Notes under the pieces: generated by a model
Databases searched by the model: none
The model's input: the letters and a program-made list of their open reading frames with translations, nothing else
Told to the model about the DNA's origin: nothing
Program-made: the position numbers and the translations under genes
NCBI GenBank assembly: GCA_021462855.1
Contig: JAJTXQ010000065.1
Span: forward strand, 1-64,000
Direction: 5' to 3'
From: Dehalococcoidia bacterium
Lineage (GTDB): Bacteria; Chloroflexota; Dehalococcoidia; DSTF01; JACRBR01
Length of the DNA: 64,000 nucleotides
Shown: positions 26,764-37,004 of the stretch, one piece after another
Numbering within the stretch: position 1 is the first letter of the stretch
Layout: every line of letters starts with the position of its first letter

Positions 26764-28790
26764 ACGAGGCGCCGGAGCATGGCCTGCACATCGTCGGTCC
26801 GGTGGCCACCACGCCGGGCGCGCCGCCGGCCGCGACGCGGCCATCGCGCTGGGTGTCGGTGCTCGCCGATGGCTCGGTCGTGGCGTATGCCGGCAAGGTT
26901 GAGTTCGGCCAGGGCATCCGCACCGGCTTCGCGATCGAAGTCGCGGACGAGTTGCGCGTGCCGCTCGAGCGCGTGCGGGTGGTGCTCGGCGACACGGCGC
27001 TCGTGCCGTGGGACATGGGCACGTTCGGCAGCCAGTCGACGGCGCGCACGGGGTTGCAGCTGCGTCGCGCGGCGGCGACCGCGCGCGAGGCGCTGCTCGA
27101 GATGGCGGCGGACCGCCTCGACCTGCCGGCGGACACGCTGATCGCCCGCGGCGGGCGCATCGCGCCGGCTGGCGGCGGCCGCGGCGTGGCGTACGAGGAG
27201 CTCGTCGCCGGCACGGAGCAGGAGCGCGACGTCGACGATGCGGCGTTGCTGACGCGGGCCGACGAGTTCAGCATCATGGGCCGCGACCACGCGCGCTGCG
27301 ACGCGCTCGAGCGCGTGACGGGCCGCGCCATCTTCGCGCAGGACACCGTCATCGATGGCATGCTGTTCGCCGCCGTGTTGCGCGCGCCGTCCCACGGCGC
27401 GACGCTGTCGGCGCTCGACGTCACAGCGGCGGAGCGCATGCCCGGCGTCGCGGCCGTCGTCCGCGACGGCGACCTCGTCGCTGCGCTCGCGGACACCGAC
27501 GAGCACGCGGAAGCAGCGGCCGCCGCGCTGCAGGCGACGTGGGACGAGGCGCCGGCGACCGCATCGACGCTCGACCTGCCGGAGCTGCTGCTCCGCAGCG
27601 CGCGCGACGCGTTCGTCACGCAGGAGGCCGGCGCGCTCGACGACGGCTTCCGCACCGCCGACGCGGTCCTCGAAGGGCAGTACTATGTGCCGTACGTGTC
27701 GAACGCGCCGATGGAGCCGCGCGCCGCCGTCGCGCGCTGGGACGGCGACCGGCTCACGGTCTGGGCGGGCACGCAGCGGCCGTTCGGCATACGCACCGAA
27801 CTGGCGCAACGGTTCGGGCTCGAGGAAGACGCCGTGCGCGTGATCGCGCCGGAGATCGGCGGCGGGTTCGGCAGCAAGTCGCCGTACCCGGCGGCGCACG
27901 AGGCGGCGCGCCTGGCGCGGGTCGCCGGGCGGCCGGTGCGCGTCGCCTACAGCCGGCTCGATGAGATGCAGACGGCGACGGTGCGGCCGGCGGCGCTGTT
28001 CAATGTGAAGAGCGGTTTCACGAACGACGGCCGCATCGTCGCGTGGCAGTTCGATGCGTACCACGCCGGCGACCGCCCGTTCCTCGGCCGGCGCGGGTCG
28101 GAGACGCCGTACGACATCACGAACGCGCGCGTGACGACGTACACATGTGACAGCCCGCTCGCGGCGGGCTCGTACCGCTCGCTCGGCGGCGCGGCGAACC
28201 ACTTCGCGCGCGAGGTGCACATCGACGAGATCGCCGAGGCGACCGGCCTGGACCCGGTCGAACTGCGGCTGCGCAACCTGGCGCATCCGCGCTTTCGGCG
28301 CGTGCTCGAGCGCGCGGCCGAGGCGCACGGCTGGCGGCCGGCGGCAGCGCCGTCGCGCCGCGGCGCCGGCGTCGCGCTCGGGCTCGACGTCGGGAGCTAC
28401 GCGGCAACCGTCGTGCAGGCTTCGGTGCGGGGTGGCGAGGCGCGGGTCGAGCGCGTGACGGCCGCGCTCGACTGCGGGCTCGTCGTCAACCCCGAAGGCG
28501 TGCGGAACCAGGTCGAGGGCTCAATCGTCATGGGGCTCGGCACGGCGCTGTCCGAGATCGTCGAGTTCCATGGCGGGCGGGTGCTGAGCAACGGCTTCGC
28601 GCGGTACCGCGTGCCGCGCGCGGCTGATGCGCCGGTGGTCGAGACGGTGCTCGTCGGCGACGCGGACACGCCGTCGACCGGCGCGGGCGAGCCGGCGATT
28701 GTGCCCATCGCGGCGGCGATCGCCAACGCCGTGTCCGACGCGACCGGCGAGCGCCAACGCGAATTGCCGATCAACCGCCATCTGCGTTGA
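26760..28790 (+). CDS. molybdopterin large subunit of a two-subunit hydroxylase (IorB/NdhB-like)
   Basis: 676 residues from ATG 26760. The first 140 residues (VEFGQGIRTG, DTALVPWDMGTFGSQSTARTG) correspond to a region that lies late in xanthine dehydrogenase. A hammerhead domain follows (about 160-270), then the main Mo-cofactor-binding part with GGGFGSKSPYP and a catalytic Glu in GAGEPAIVPIA. This permuted order is that of isoquinoline 1-oxidoreductase and nicotinate dehydrogenase large subunits, enzymes with no FAD subunit. Indeed no coxM-like gene is adjacent. It likely hydroxylates an N-heterocycle or aldehyde. The substrate is unknown. Confidence 0.88.
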   Translation: MNEAPEHGLHIVGPVATTPGAPPAATRPSRWVSVLADGSVVAYAGKVEFGQGIRTGFAIEVADELRVPLERVRVVLGDTALVPWDMGTFGSQSTARTGLQLRRAAATAREALLEMAADRLDLPADTLIARGGRIAPAGGGRGVAYEELVAGTEQERDVDDAALLTRADEFSIMGRDHARCDALERVTGRAIFAQDTVIDGMLFAAVLRAPSHGATLSALDVTAAERMPGVAAVVRDGDLVAALADTDEHAEAAAAALQATWDEAPATASTLDLPELLLRSARDAFVTQEAGALDDGFRTADAVLEGQYYVPYVSNAPMEPRAAVARWDGDRLTVWAGTQRPFGIRTELAQRFGLEEDAVRVIAPEIGGGFGSKSPYPAAHEAARLARVAGRPVRVAYSRLDEMQTATVRPAALFNVKSGFTNDGRIVAWQFDAYHAGDRPFLGRRGSETPYDITNARVTTYTCDSPLAAGSYRSLGGAANHFAREVHIDEIAEATGLDPVELRLRNLAHPRFRRVLERAAEAHGWRPAAAPSRRGAGVALGLDVGSYAATVVQASVRGGEARVERVTAALDCGLVVNPEGVRNQVEGSIVMGLGTALSEIVEFHGGRVLSNGFARYRVPRAADAPVVETVLVGDADTPSTGAGEPAIVPIAAAIANAVSDATGERQRELPINRHLR

Positions 28791-29007
28791 GCGCGCGGGG
28801 GCGCCGCACGTCTCGCGCGCCCGGGCGAAAAACCCTGCCCGCGCGCGCGAAACTCCCTGATAACGCCCTGCGCCGGTCCGGCAGCCCCGCAGCCGGCGCC
28901 CGGGCCGCCCGATACTCCAGCGTTGGCGCGGCGGCGCGCGCACGTTGCGCCTGCCCGCGCGATGGCGCGTATGCTGGGCGGCGCGCCCGAGAGTGCGGGA
29001 ACGGTTG

Positions 29008-29547
29008 ATGGCGAAGGGACTGGCGCTGGGCATGTTCGCGTACGTCGCGCTGGCGGCGGCGCTGTTTTTCGCCGCCATGCTGCTCGCCGCCTATACCGAC
29101 GACGATGCCACCAGCGCGCCGCATCCGCTGCCGAGCGCCACGGCGACCGTCGCGCGCACGCCGACGGCTGCCGCGACGGCGACGGCATTCCCTACGGCCG
29201 GTGTGCAGCCGACGCCTACGCTCGCCGTCCCGACGGCGGCCCAGGAGGTCACGGTGGCGACGTTCTGGCCGGGGACCGAGACGACGCCCTCGGGTGCGCA
29301 GCGGCGGTTGTTTTACTCGCTCCGGTGCGACGGCCGCACGCTCGCTGTCTCGACGACGCGCGAGGCGTTTTTCGCTGAGCTCGACTGCTCCTCGTACTGG
29401 CTGGTGGACGAGGTGGTGCGCCCGTACCTGGGCAAGGCGGTGAGCGTCACCTACACGACGTCCGGCACGCCGACGCTCAGTTTCGAGGTCGCCGGCACCC
29501 TCCCGATGCGGTTCCAGGTCGTGCGCGTCTGGCGTCTGCCTGGCTGA
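29008..29547 (+). CDS. hypothetical protein with membrane anchor and Thr/Pro/Ala linker
   Basis: 179 residues from ATG 29008. One transmembrane helix (about 5-30), then a 50-residue linker of Thr, Ala and Pro, then a compact domain (about 80-179) with two cysteines (LRCDGR and LDCSSYW) and beta-strand pattern. The topology implies the C-terminal domain is outside the cell. I do not recognise a family. TATGCT at 28969-28974 could be its -10. Confidence 0.65.
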   Translation: MAKGLALGMFAYVALAAALFFAAMLLAAYTDDDATSAPHPLPSATATVARTPTAAATATAFPTAGVQPTPTLAVPTAAQEVTVATFWPGTETTPSGAQRRLFYSLRCDGRTLAVSTTREAFFAELDCSSYWLVDEVVRPYLGKAVSVTYTTSGTPTLSFEVAGTLPMRFQVVRVWRLPG

Positions 29548-29671
29548 TCTGCGGCCGCCACGGTTGCAAAGCCGTTGCCGGAGCGCGATTCTCGCACATT
29601 CGATGCTGCTGGCGCTCGAAGCGGGCCGCGTCGTGTGACTAACCTGTGTGCATGCACAGGAGGCACCCGCT

Positions 29672-30178
29672 ATGAGCACGGTCACACAACCGCTGCGCGA
29701 CGAGCACAAGGAACTGCTCCCGCACATCGAGGAGCTGCGCACGGCCGCCGACCAGGTGGGCGACGCCGGGCTGGATGTGCTGCGGGCGAGCGTCGCGGCG
29801 GCGCACGACTTCCTTGTGCAGCATCTCGTCCCGCACGCGGAGGCGGAGGAGAAGGTGCTGTATCCGGTCGTCGCCAGCGTGCTCGGCGCGCCCGAAGCGA
29901 CGCGCACGATGAGCCGCGATCATCTCGAGGTGGGCGCGCTCACGCAGGAGCTCGGCGCGCTGCGCCGGCAGATCGCCACCGCCGCGCCGACAGCCGCGCA
30001 GGAGCGCGACCTGCGGCGCGTGCTTTACGGCCTGTACGCGCTGGTCAAGGTGCACTTCGTGAAGGAGGAGGAGGTGTACCTGCCGATCCTCGACGAGCGC
30101 CTGCCGGCGAGCGACGCGGCGAAGATGTTCGAGGCGATGGGCCACGCCGCCGGGGACGCGAAGGCGCACGCCCACTGA
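29672..30178 (+). CDS. hemerythrin (HHE) domain protein
   Basis: 168 residues from ATG 29672; AGGAGG lies upstream (29658-29663). The four-helix bundle shows the metal ligands in order: DEHKEL near 10, LVPHAEAEEKVLYP near 58-68, SRDHLEV and VKVHFVKEEEVYLP near 115-125, giving the His/Glu set for a di-iron site. Such proteins bind oxygen, nitric oxide or iron in the cytoplasm. No partner domain or regulator is attached. Confidence 0.88.
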   Translation: MSTVTQPLRDEHKELLPHIEELRTAADQVGDAGLDVLRASVAAAHDFLVQHLVPHAEAEEKVLYPVVASVLGAPEATRTMSRDHLEVGALTQELGALRRQIATAAPTAAQERDLRRVLYGLYALVKVHFVKEEEVYLPILDERLPASDAAKMFEAMGHAAGDAKAHAH

Positions 30179-30247
30179 GCGCGCAACGCGGCCGCCGTGG
30201 CAGCGTCTGCGCCGCCGCCAGGAGCGTTGCGGGACCAAGCCGTCAGA

Positions 30248-31315
30248 TCACGGCCCGCGGACACACCAGTTCAGCGCGAGGTCTGTGCCGAGGACGAGCG
30301 GCATTGCCCAGCCGGGCTGTCCGCTCGAGATACCCAGAAACACGACACCGGCGCTTCCACCAGGGTAGCTCGGGGTGCTGCTCCAGTACGAACTGGCCCC
30401 GGAGACGTTCAAGAACGGGTGACCTGACGGGAGTGACAACGCCGGGGCCACGACCGATCGGTCGAGCAGGCTCGACAGCTCGTCGGCATGCGGGACGCGC
30501 CAACCGGTGACGCCCAGTGGCGCGAGCGCGAGCGAAGCGCAGTACGTTTCGGCGGGCGCGAACGTGCCGCCGAGGCCGAGAGCATTGGCGTCGCGTGTCC
30601 AGACGAGGCCGGTCGTACGGTCCAGCACAGCGCTGCTGTTCCAGATGCAGAGGAAGCGCTCCGAGTTGCAGCCGCCGGTGGCGTCGAGCACGCGCGCCCA
30701 CGCCGGGAGCGCTCCCTGCGACTGTGCGTTCTGCGCGCTGCCGCCGCGGACGCACCAGTACCCCGCTGCCGCCGCACCCTTCGGGGCGCTCTGCTCGTTA
30801 CTCGCGCCGAACGAGAACGTGATGTGCCGGGCGCGCGTCTCGTCGTTGTCGTCGGGCGTCGAACTCCAGTACGTGTGGCCCGGCGCGCTGGCGAACGGAT
30901 GCCCGCTGACGATGTCGAGCGTGGTGGAGTCCTTGAGGGTCAGCAGTTCCTGCACGGTCGGCAGCCGCCAGCCGTAGCGTCCGCCGGTGCCTGTGCTGCT
31001 GCAGACCAGCGCCGCATTCGGCCAGGTATCGACTCCTGCCCACGACGGATCCTTCTGCCAGACGAGCCCTGTCTCGTGGTCGAGCACGGCCTCGTCGTTC
31101 ATGATGCAGTCCCACCGCTCGGACCCGCATCCGGACGACGGCAGCTGGCGGTGCCACGCCGGCACCAGGTCGCCGAGCGTCTTCATCGTCGAACCAACGG
31201 GGCCGGGCGGCGGATCGAGCGAACCTGCTTCCAGCCCTCGCGCCAGCACCGCGACGAGCGCCAGCGCCAGCGCGCCGGCAAGCGCCCACCCCAGACGTGC
31301 GCGAATCGACCCCAT
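30248..31315 (-). CDS. surface protein with two tandem DUF1566 (Lcl C-terminal) domains
   Basis: 355 residues from ATG 31315, with GGAGG upstream. A signal/anchor helix (about 8-27) is followed by two copies of the same unit: about 45-190 and about 205-355. Each has CxSERxxCI, AVLD..TGLVW, a GWRLP/GWRVP segment, GHPF, YWSSTP and a terminal WCVRG. DUF1566 domains are found in bacterial surface and adhesin-like proteins. The copies are diverged, so the duplication is old. Its promoter is at 31342-31369. Confidence 0.85.
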   Translation of the reverse strand: MGSIRARLGWALAGALALALVAVLARGLEAGSLDPPPGPVGSTMKTLGDLVPAWHRQLPSSGCGSERWDCIMNDEAVLDHETGLVWQKDPSWAGVDTWPNAALVCSSTGTGGRYGWRLPTVQELLTLKDSTTLDIVSGHPFASAPGHTYWSSTPDDNDETRARHITFSFGASNEQSAPKGAAAAGYWCVRGGSAQNAQSQGALPAWARVLDATGGCNSERFLCIWNSSAVLDRTTGLVWTRDANALGLGGTFAPAETYCASLALAPLGVTGWRVPHADELSSLLDRSVVAPALSLPSGHPFLNVSGASSYWSSTPSYPGGSAGVVFLGISSGQPGWAMPLVLGTDLALNWCVRGP

Positions 31316-31341
31316 ATCGGCACCTCCGCCTCTGCGGGTCG

Positions 31342-31369
31342 ATCATACACTCGTTACTGAACTTGTAAA
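31342..31369 (-). promoter_or_regulatory. promoter of the DUF1566 gene
   Basis: On the minus strand TTTACA (31364-31369), a 16-nt spacer, then TATGAT (31342-31347), each one base off consensus, 27 nt before ATG 31315. Confidence 0.6.
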
Positions 31370-31416
31370 GCGGTCGTCAAGCGCGGGCGCGGCCGGCGCG
31401 GCGCCGTCCGTGCTGC

Positions 31417-32556
31417 CTACTTCATCAGCTCGCGGCCGATGATCAGGCGGCGGATCTCCGACGTGCCGGCGCCGATTTCGAGCAGCTTGGCGTCGCGGAC
31501 GAGGCGGCCGAGCGGCAGCTCGTTGAGGTAGCCGTAGCCGCCGTGGATCTGCATCGCGTCGAGCGCCACGCGCGTCGACATCTCGGCGGCGAAGAGGATG
31601 GCCGCGGCCGCTTCCTTGTGCACAGGTGCGCTCTCGGCGAGCACGGCGGTGCGATAGACGAGCGCGCGCGCGGCCTCGACCTGCGTGAACATGTCGGCGA
31701 GCTTGCCCTGCACGAGCTGGAAGTCGCCGATGCGCTGGCCGAACTGCTTGCGCTCTCGCGCATAGGCGACGGCCAGCGCCAGCGCCTCGGCGCCGATGCC
31801 GACCGACTCACCGGCGAGGAAGACGCGCTCGGAATCGAGCCCGCGCATCATGATGCCGGCGCCGGCGTCGACGGGGCCGAGCACGTTGGCGCGCGGCACG
31901 CGCACGTCATCGAGCCGCAGCTCCGCGGTGGGCGAGCCGCGGTGCCCCCACTTGTCGAGCTTGCGTTCCACGCTGAACCCCGCGAAACCGCGCTCGACGA
32001 TGAACGCGGTGATGCCCTTCGCGCCTTTCCCCGGCGATGTCTTGGCGTACAGCACGAACACGCCGGCGATCGTGCCGTTGGTGATGAACATCTTGCTGCC
32101 GTTGAGCACGAAGTCGTCGCCGTCGGCGACGGCTGTCGTGCGGATGCCCATGGCGTCGGAGCCGGCGTCGGGCTCGGTGAGGGCGAGCGCGCCGACCTGC
32201 TCGCCGGAGCAGAGCTTCGGCAGGTAGGCGCGCCGCTGCGCCTCGCTGCCGTTGGCGTAGATATTGTTGACGCAGAGGTTCGCGTGCGCCCCGTACGACA
32301 GCGCGACCGATGCGGAGACGCGCGCCAGCTGCTCGATCACCAGCACGCCCGACAGCAGGTCGGCGCCGGCGCCCCCGTACTCGCGCGGCACGGTGACCCC
32401 GAGCACCCCCAGGTCGCCGAGCTTGCGGAAGACGTCCGGGGGGAATTCATCGCCGCGGTCGATGTCGTCGGCGATGGGGCCGAGCTCCTTGCGCGCCCAG
32501 GCGAGCGTTGCGTCGCGGAGCAGGCGGTGTTCGTCGGTCAGCAGGTCGTTCGGCAT
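31417..32556 (-). CDS. liuA: isovaleryl-CoA dehydrogenase
   Basis: 379 residues from ATG 32556. Acyl-CoA dehydrogenase signatures are present: [10 protein letters not shown] and KMFITNG in the middle domain, and [22 protein letters not shown] at the C-terminal end. The catalytic Glu is at 243 in [11 protein letters not shown], the position used by isovaleryl-CoA dehydrogenases and not the C-terminal site of other members. It oxidises isovaleryl-CoA to 3-methylcrotonyl-CoA, passing electrons to electron-transfer flavoprotein. The gene is divergent from the liuBCDE operon. A TACACA hexamer stands 6 nt before its ATG. Confidence 0.92.
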   Translation of the reverse strand: MPNDLLTDEHRLLRDATLAWARKELGPIADDIDRGDEFPPDVFRKLGDLGVLGVTVPREYGGAGADLLSGVLVIEQLARVSASVALSYGAHANLCVNNIYANGSEAQRRAYLPKLCSGEQVGALALTEPDAGSDAMGIRTTAVADGDDFVLNGSKMFITNGTIAGVFVLYAKTSPGKGAKGITAFIVERGFAGFSVERKLDKWGHRGSPTAELRLDDVRVPRANVLGPVDAGAGIMMRGLDSERVFLAGESVGIGAEALALAVAYARERKQFGQRIGDFQLVQGKLADMFTQVEAARALVYRTAVLAESAPVHKEAAAAILFAAEMSTRVALDAMQIHGGYGYLNELPLGRLVRDAKLLEIGAGTSEIRRLIIGRELMK

Positions 32557-32593
32557 GCCCTATGTGTACCGCGCGCGGCCGCGGCGTGACACC

Positions 32594-32622
32594 GGGACAC
32601 TCGCCGCCCCGCGGGCTACAAT
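32594..32622 (+). promoter_or_regulatory. putative promoter of the leucine catabolic operon
   Basis: GGGACA (32594-32599), a 17-nt spacer, then TACAAT (32617-32622), located 29 nt before the TTG start of liuB. The -35 is weak and the -10 is good. Confidence 0.45.
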
Positions 32623-32650
32623 TGCGGCGGTCGCATCGAAGGAGGCGCCG

Positions 32651-34300
32651 TTGGACTTCGCAACGCCCGGTTCCGCGCCCGACGCCGCGGCCGTCCCCGC
32701 CCTCCGCTCCTCGCTCGACACGGCCTCGCCCGATTACGAGACGAACCGCGCGGCGATGGCCGCTGCCGCAGGCGAACTGCGTGAGCGGCTCGCGCTGGCC
32801 AGCGCGGGCGGCGGCGCCGAGGCGCTCGAGCGGCACCGGTCGCGCGGCAAACGCACGGCGCGCGAGCGCGTCGAGCGGTTGCTCGACCCGGCGACCCCGT
32901 TCCTCGAACTGAGCGCGCTCGCCGCGTGGGAGATGTATGACGGCGATGCCCCGTCGGCTGGCATCGTCACCGGCGTCGGGCGTGTATGCGGCATCGAGTG
33001 CGTGATCGTCGCGAATGACGCGACGGTCAAGGGTGGCACGTACTACCCGATGACCGTGAAGAAGCACCTGCGCGCGCAGGAGATCGCGCGGCAGAATCGC
33101 CTGCCGTGCATCTATCTCGTCGGCTCCGGCGGGGCGTTCCTGCCGCTCCAGGCCGATGTCTTTCCCGACCGCGAGCACTTCGGCCGCATCTTCTTCAACC
33201 AGGCGCAGATGTCGGCCGAGGGCACCACGCAGATCGCCGTGGTGATGGGCTCGTGCACGGCCGGCGGCGCGTACGTGCCCGCGATGAGCGACGAGACGGT
33301 GATCGTCGACGGCGCGGGCACGATCTTCCTCGGCGGGCCGCCGCTGGTGAAGGCGGCGACGGGCGAGGAGGTGTCGGCCGAAGATCTCGGCGGCGCGCGC
33401 GTGCATACCGAGCGCTCGGGCGTGGCGGACCACCGCGCGGCGGACGATGACCACGCGCTCGCGATCGCCCGCAGCATCGTCGCGTCGCTGCCGAACGCGA
33501 AGCGCGCGCCGTGGCCCATCGCGGAACCCGAAGACCCGTTGTACGACCCGGCGGAGTTGTACGGCCTCGTGCCGGCGGACCCGCGCAAGGGTCTCGAAGC
33601 GCGCGAGGTGATCGCCCGCGTCGTCGACGGCAGCCGCTTCCACGAGTTCAAGGCCGATTACGGCTCGACGCTCGTCTGCGGCTTTGCGCGGATCATGGGG
33701 TACCCGGCGGGCATCATCGCCAACAACGGGATCCTGTTCTCCGAGAGCGCGCTCAAGGGCGCGCACTTCATCGAGCTCTGCGCGCAGCGGCGGTATCCAC
33801 TGGTCTTCCTGCAGAACATCACCGGCTTCATGGTCGGCCAGCGCTACGAGGCCGAGGGCATCGCCAAGCACGGCGCGAAGATGGTGATGGCGGTGGCGAA
33901 TGCCGCCGTGCCGAAGTTCACGGTGGTCATCGGCGGGTCGTTCGGCGCCGGCAACTACGCGATGTGCGGCCGCGCCTACGATCCGCGCTTCCTGTGGGCG
34001 TGGCCAAACGCGCGCACGTCGGTGATGGGCGGGCAGCAGGCGGCCAGCGTGCTGCTGACGGTGCGACTCGACAACCTGCGCGCCCGCGGCGAGGACATGA
34101 CGCCGGATCAGCAGGCGGAGTTCATGCGCCCGACGATCGAGAAATACGAGACAGAGGGCAGCGCGTACTACAGCACCGCGCGCCTCTGGGACGACGGGAT
34201 TATCGATCCCGTGGACACGCGCGCCGTGCTCGCGCTTGGCATCAGCGCGTCGCTGAACGCGCCGATCCCGGCGACGAGCTTCGGCGTGTTCCGCATGTGA
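32651..34300 (+). CDS. liuB: 3-methylcrotonyl-CoA carboxylase, carboxyltransferase (beta) subunit
   Basis: 549 residues from TTG 32651, which is the start because AAGGAGG lies 6-7 nt upstream. Carboxyltransferase motifs match methylcrotonyl-CoA carboxylase beta: RARERV-type [60 protein letters not shown] in the N-terminal half and NITGFMVGQ...[11 protein letters not shown]...QQAASVL in the C-terminal half. It transfers CO2 from biotin to 3-methylcrotonyl-CoA. It pairs with the biotin subunit at 35085. Confidence 0.93.
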   Translation: MDFATPGSAPDAAAVPALRSSLDTASPDYETNRAAMAAAAGELRERLALASAGGGAEALERHRSRGKRTARERVERLLDPATPFLELSALAAWEMYDGDAPSAGIVTGVGRVCGIECVIVANDATVKGGTYYPMTVKKHLRAQEIARQNRLPCIYLVGSGGAFLPLQADVFPDREHFGRIFFNQAQMSAEGTTQIAVVMGSCTAGGAYVPAMSDETVIVDGAGTIFLGGPPLVKAATGEEVSAEDLGGARVHTERSGVADHRAADDDHALAIARSIVASLPNAKRAPWPIAEPEDPLYDPAELYGLVPADPRKGLEAREVIARVVDGSRFHEFKADYGSTLVCGFARIMGYPAGIIANNGILFSESALKGAHFIELCAQRRYPLVFLQNITGFMVGQRYEAEGIAKHGAKMVMAVANAAVPKFTVVIGGSFGAGNYAMCGRAYDPRFLWAWPNARTSVMGGQQAASVLLTVRLDNLRARGEDMTPDQQAEFMRPTIEKYETEGSAYYSTARLWDDGIIDPVDTRAVLALGISASLNAPIPATSFGVFRM

Positions 34301-34302
34301 CG

Positions 34303-35085
34303 ATGGCCGAGCAGCACGTCACGCTCGAGCGCGCAGGCGCGGTCGCGACGGTCACGATCCGGCGGCGGGACGTGCACAACGCGTTCAACGAGGATGTGAT
34401 CGCGCAGCTGCACGCGGCGTTTGTGTCGGTCGCCGCCGAGGCGTCCGTGCGCGCCGTCGTGCTCGCGGGCGAGGGGCGTTCGTTCAGCGCCGGCGCCGAC
34501 CTGGACTGGATGCGCCGTGCCGCGGGGTTCAGCGAAGCAGAGAACCAGCGTGACGCCGCCGCGCTCGCGGCGATGCTTGACGCCGTCGCCACCTGCCCGT
34601 GCCCGGTGATCGCGCGCGTGCAGGGCGCGGCATTCGGCGGTGGCGCGGGGCTCGCGGCGGCGGCGGACATCGCGATCGCCGCGGAATCGGCGCGGGTCGC
34701 GTTCAGCGAGGTGCGTCTCGGCATCGTCCCGGCGACGATCGCGCGCCACGTCGTGCGCAAGATCGGCGCGGGTAACGCGCTGGCGCTGTTCCTCACCGGC
34801 GAGCGGTTCGATGCCGCGCGCGCGCATGCCGTCGGCCTGGCGCACCGCGTGGCGGCGGATGACGCGCTCGACGCCGCGGTACGCGAAACACTCGACGCGC
34901 TGCTCGCCGGCGGGCCGGAAGCGCACCGCGCGGTGAAGGAGCTGGTGCGCCGCGTCGCCGCCGAGGACGCCGCAATCGACGCGTATGCCGCGACCCTCAT
35001 CGCCCGCGTGCGCGCGTCCGACGAAGGGCGCGAGGGCGTCGCGGCGTTCGTCGAAAAGCGCGCGCCGCGCTGGGCCGGCGGCTGA
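34303..35085 (+). CDS. liuC: methylglutaconyl-CoA hydratase (enoyl-CoA hydratase family)
   Basis: 260 residues from ATG 34303, 2 nt after the liuB stop. It is a crotonase fold: RSFSAGADLDWMRR for the CoA-binding loop, AFGGGAGLAAAADIAIA for the oxyanion hole, FSEVRLGIVPATIA and a C-terminal SDEGREGVAAFVEKRAP, as in LiuC/AUH-type enzymes. It hydrates 3-methylglutaconyl-CoA to HMG-CoA. The position between the two carboxylase subunits supports this. Its stop overlaps the next start by one base. Confidence 0.9.
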   Translation: MAEQHVTLERAGAVATVTIRRRDVHNAFNEDVIAQLHAAFVSVAAEASVRAVVLAGEGRSFSAGADLDWMRRAAGFSEAENQRDAAALAAMLDAVATCPCPVIARVQGAAFGGGAGLAAAADIAIAAESARVAFSEVRLGIVPATIARHVVRKIGAGNALALFLTGERFDAARAHAVGLAHRVAADDALDAAVRETLDALLAGGPEAHRAVKELVRRVAAEDAAIDAYAATLIARVRASDEGREGVAAFVEKRAPRWAGG

Positions 35086-37004
35086 TGTTCAATAAGGCGC
35101 TGATCGCTAATCGCGGCGAGATCGCGGCGCGGATCATGCGCACCTGCGACCGCATGGGCATCGCCACGGTGGCGGTGTACTCGGATGCCGACTGGAACGC
35201 GCCGCACGTCCGCATGGCCGGCGAGGCGGTGCGTCTCGGGCCGCCTCGCCCGTCGGCGAGCTACCTCGACATCGGCAAGATCGTCGCCGCGGCGGTCGCG
35301 ACCGGCGCGCAGGCGGTGCATCCCGGCTACGGATTCGTGTCGGAGAACCCCGCGTTGCCCGAGGCGTGCGCCGCCGCGGCCATCGCGTTCGTCGGGCCAC
35401 CGGCGGCGGCGATGCGTGCGCTCGGCGACAAGATCGCCGCGCGCCGGCTCGCGGAGGCGCACGGCGTGCCGGTGCTGCCCGGCTTCGACATCGGCGATCG
35501 CGACGAGCTGCCCGATGTGGGCGCGGCGGCGTTCCCGTTGATGCTGAAGGCAGCCGCCGGCGGTGGCGGCCGGGGCATGCGCGTCGTCGAGGACCGCGCG
35601 GCGCTGCCCGAGGCGCTCGCCGCCGCCCGCCGCGAGGCGGCCGCCGCGTTCGGCGATGGCCGGCTGTTCGCCGAGCGCGCCGTGGTCGGCGGCCGTCATA
35701 TCGAGGTGCAGGTGATCGCGGACCGCCACGGGAACGTGATCCACCTCGGCGAGCGCGACTGCTCAACGCAGCGGCGTCATCAAAAAGTGATCGAGGAGAC
35801 GCCGGCGCCATCGCTGGCGCCGGAGGCTCGAGCGCGCATGCACGAGGCGGCGCTGACGATGGCGCGCGCCGCCGGGTACGAGAACGCCGGCACGGTGGAG
35901 TTCCTCGTCGACCGCGACGGGGCGTTCTACTTCCTCGAAGTGAACGCGCGGCTGCAGGTGGAGCATCCCGTGACCGAGATGGTGACGGGGGTCGACCTGG
36001 TGGAACTGCAGCTGCGCGTCGCCAGCGGCGAGCCGCTGCCGCTGGCGCAAGCAGACGTGCGGTTCGGCGGCCATGCGATCGAGGTGCGCCTGCTTGCCGA
36101 AGATCCGGCGCGCAACTACCTGCCCGCGAGCGGACGCATCGCGCGGTTCGTCGCGCCAGCGATGCCGGGCGTCCGTGTTGACAGCGGCGTGGCGGACGGG
36201 TCAGCGGCGCCGGCGGAGTATGACTCGCTGCTCGCGAAGATCATCGCGCACGCGCCGTCGCGCGATGCGGCGGTCGAGCTTGCCGGGCGCGCGTTGTCGG
36301 CGACCGCGGTCGAAGGTGTCCGCACGAACGCCGGGCTGCTCGCGGCGGTGCTCCGCGAGCCGTCGTTCCGCGCCGGGACGCACGGCCTGGCGCTGCTCGA
36401 GTCGATGCCGCCCGCGTCGTTCGCCCCGGCGTTGCCCGACGACGCGCTGATCGCGGCCGCGGCCGCTGATCTCGCGCCGGTGACGCGCGCCGACCCGTGG
36501 TCGGCTCTCGGCGGGTGGCGCATGCACGGCGCCGTCGCACTCGAGTACGACTACCACGGGCGCACCTTCGCCATCACCGCGACGCGCGAGGGCGGCCTGC
36601 TTCGCGAGGTGGTGATCGATGGACGGCCGGTCGCCGTTCCCGCGCCCGATCCGGCCTGGCGCGTCGAACGCGACCGTGGCCTTGTCACCGTGGCGCGCGG
36701 GCGCGAATGTTACGCGTTGTTGCGGCCTTCGCTCACCGGCGGCGCGCACCCCGGCGGTGCGGCGGCGCGGGCGGGCGAGTTGCGCGCGCCGATGCCGGGG
36801 ATCGTCGTGCGGATCATGGCCGCCGTCGGCGCCCGCGTCGCCGCGCGCCAGCCGCTGGCCGTGATCGAGGCGATGAAGATGGAGCACATCATCGAGTCGA
36901 GCATCGACGGCGTGGTCGTGCGGATCGCCGTCGCCGAGGGCGCCCGCGTGGCGGAAGGTGACATACTGGTGGAAGTCGCCAGCGAAGCGGAGACGGACGA
37001 ATGA
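35085..37004 (+). CDS. liuD: 3-methylcrotonyl-CoA carboxylase, biotin carboxylase/biotin carrier (alpha) subunit
   Basis: 639 residues from ATG 35085 (TGATG overlap with liuC). Biotin carboxylase domain about 1-445: LIANRGEIA, the ATP-grasp loop AAGGGGRGM, ERDCSTQRRHQKVIEE and NARLQVEHPVTEM. A linker domain follows, and the C-terminal biotinyl domain has EAMKMEH with biotin-accepting Lys598. It carboxylates biotin with ATP and bicarbonate for the liuB subunit. Confidence 0.93.
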   Translation: MFNKALIANRGEIAARIMRTCDRMGIATVAVYSDADWNAPHVRMAGEAVRLGPPRPSASYLDIGKIVAAAVATGAQAVHPGYGFVSENPALPEACAAAAIAFVGPPAAAMRALGDKIAARRLAEAHGVPVLPGFDIGDRDELPDVGAAAFPLMLKAAAGGGGRGMRVVEDRAALPEALAAARREAAAAFGDGRLFAERAVVGGRHIEVQVIADRHGNVIHLGERDCSTQRRHQKVIEETPAPSLAPEARARMHEAALTMARAAGYENAGTVEFLVDRDGAFYFLEVNARLQVEHPVTEMVTGVDLVELQLRVASGEPLPLAQADVRFGGHAIEVRLLAEDPARNYLPASGRIARFVAPAMPGVRVDSGVADGSAAPAEYDSLLAKIIAHAPSRDAAVELAGRALSATAVEGVRTNAGLLAAVLREPSFRAGTHGLALLESMPPASFAPALPDDALIAAAAADLAPVTRADPWSALGGWRMHGAVALEYDYHGRTFAITATREGGLLREVVIDGRPVAVPAPDPAWRVERDRGLVTVARGRECYALLRPSLTGGAHPGGAAARAGELRAPMPGIVVRIMAAVGARVAARQPLAVIEAMKMEHIIESSIDGVVVRIAVAEGARVAEGDILVEVASEAETDE

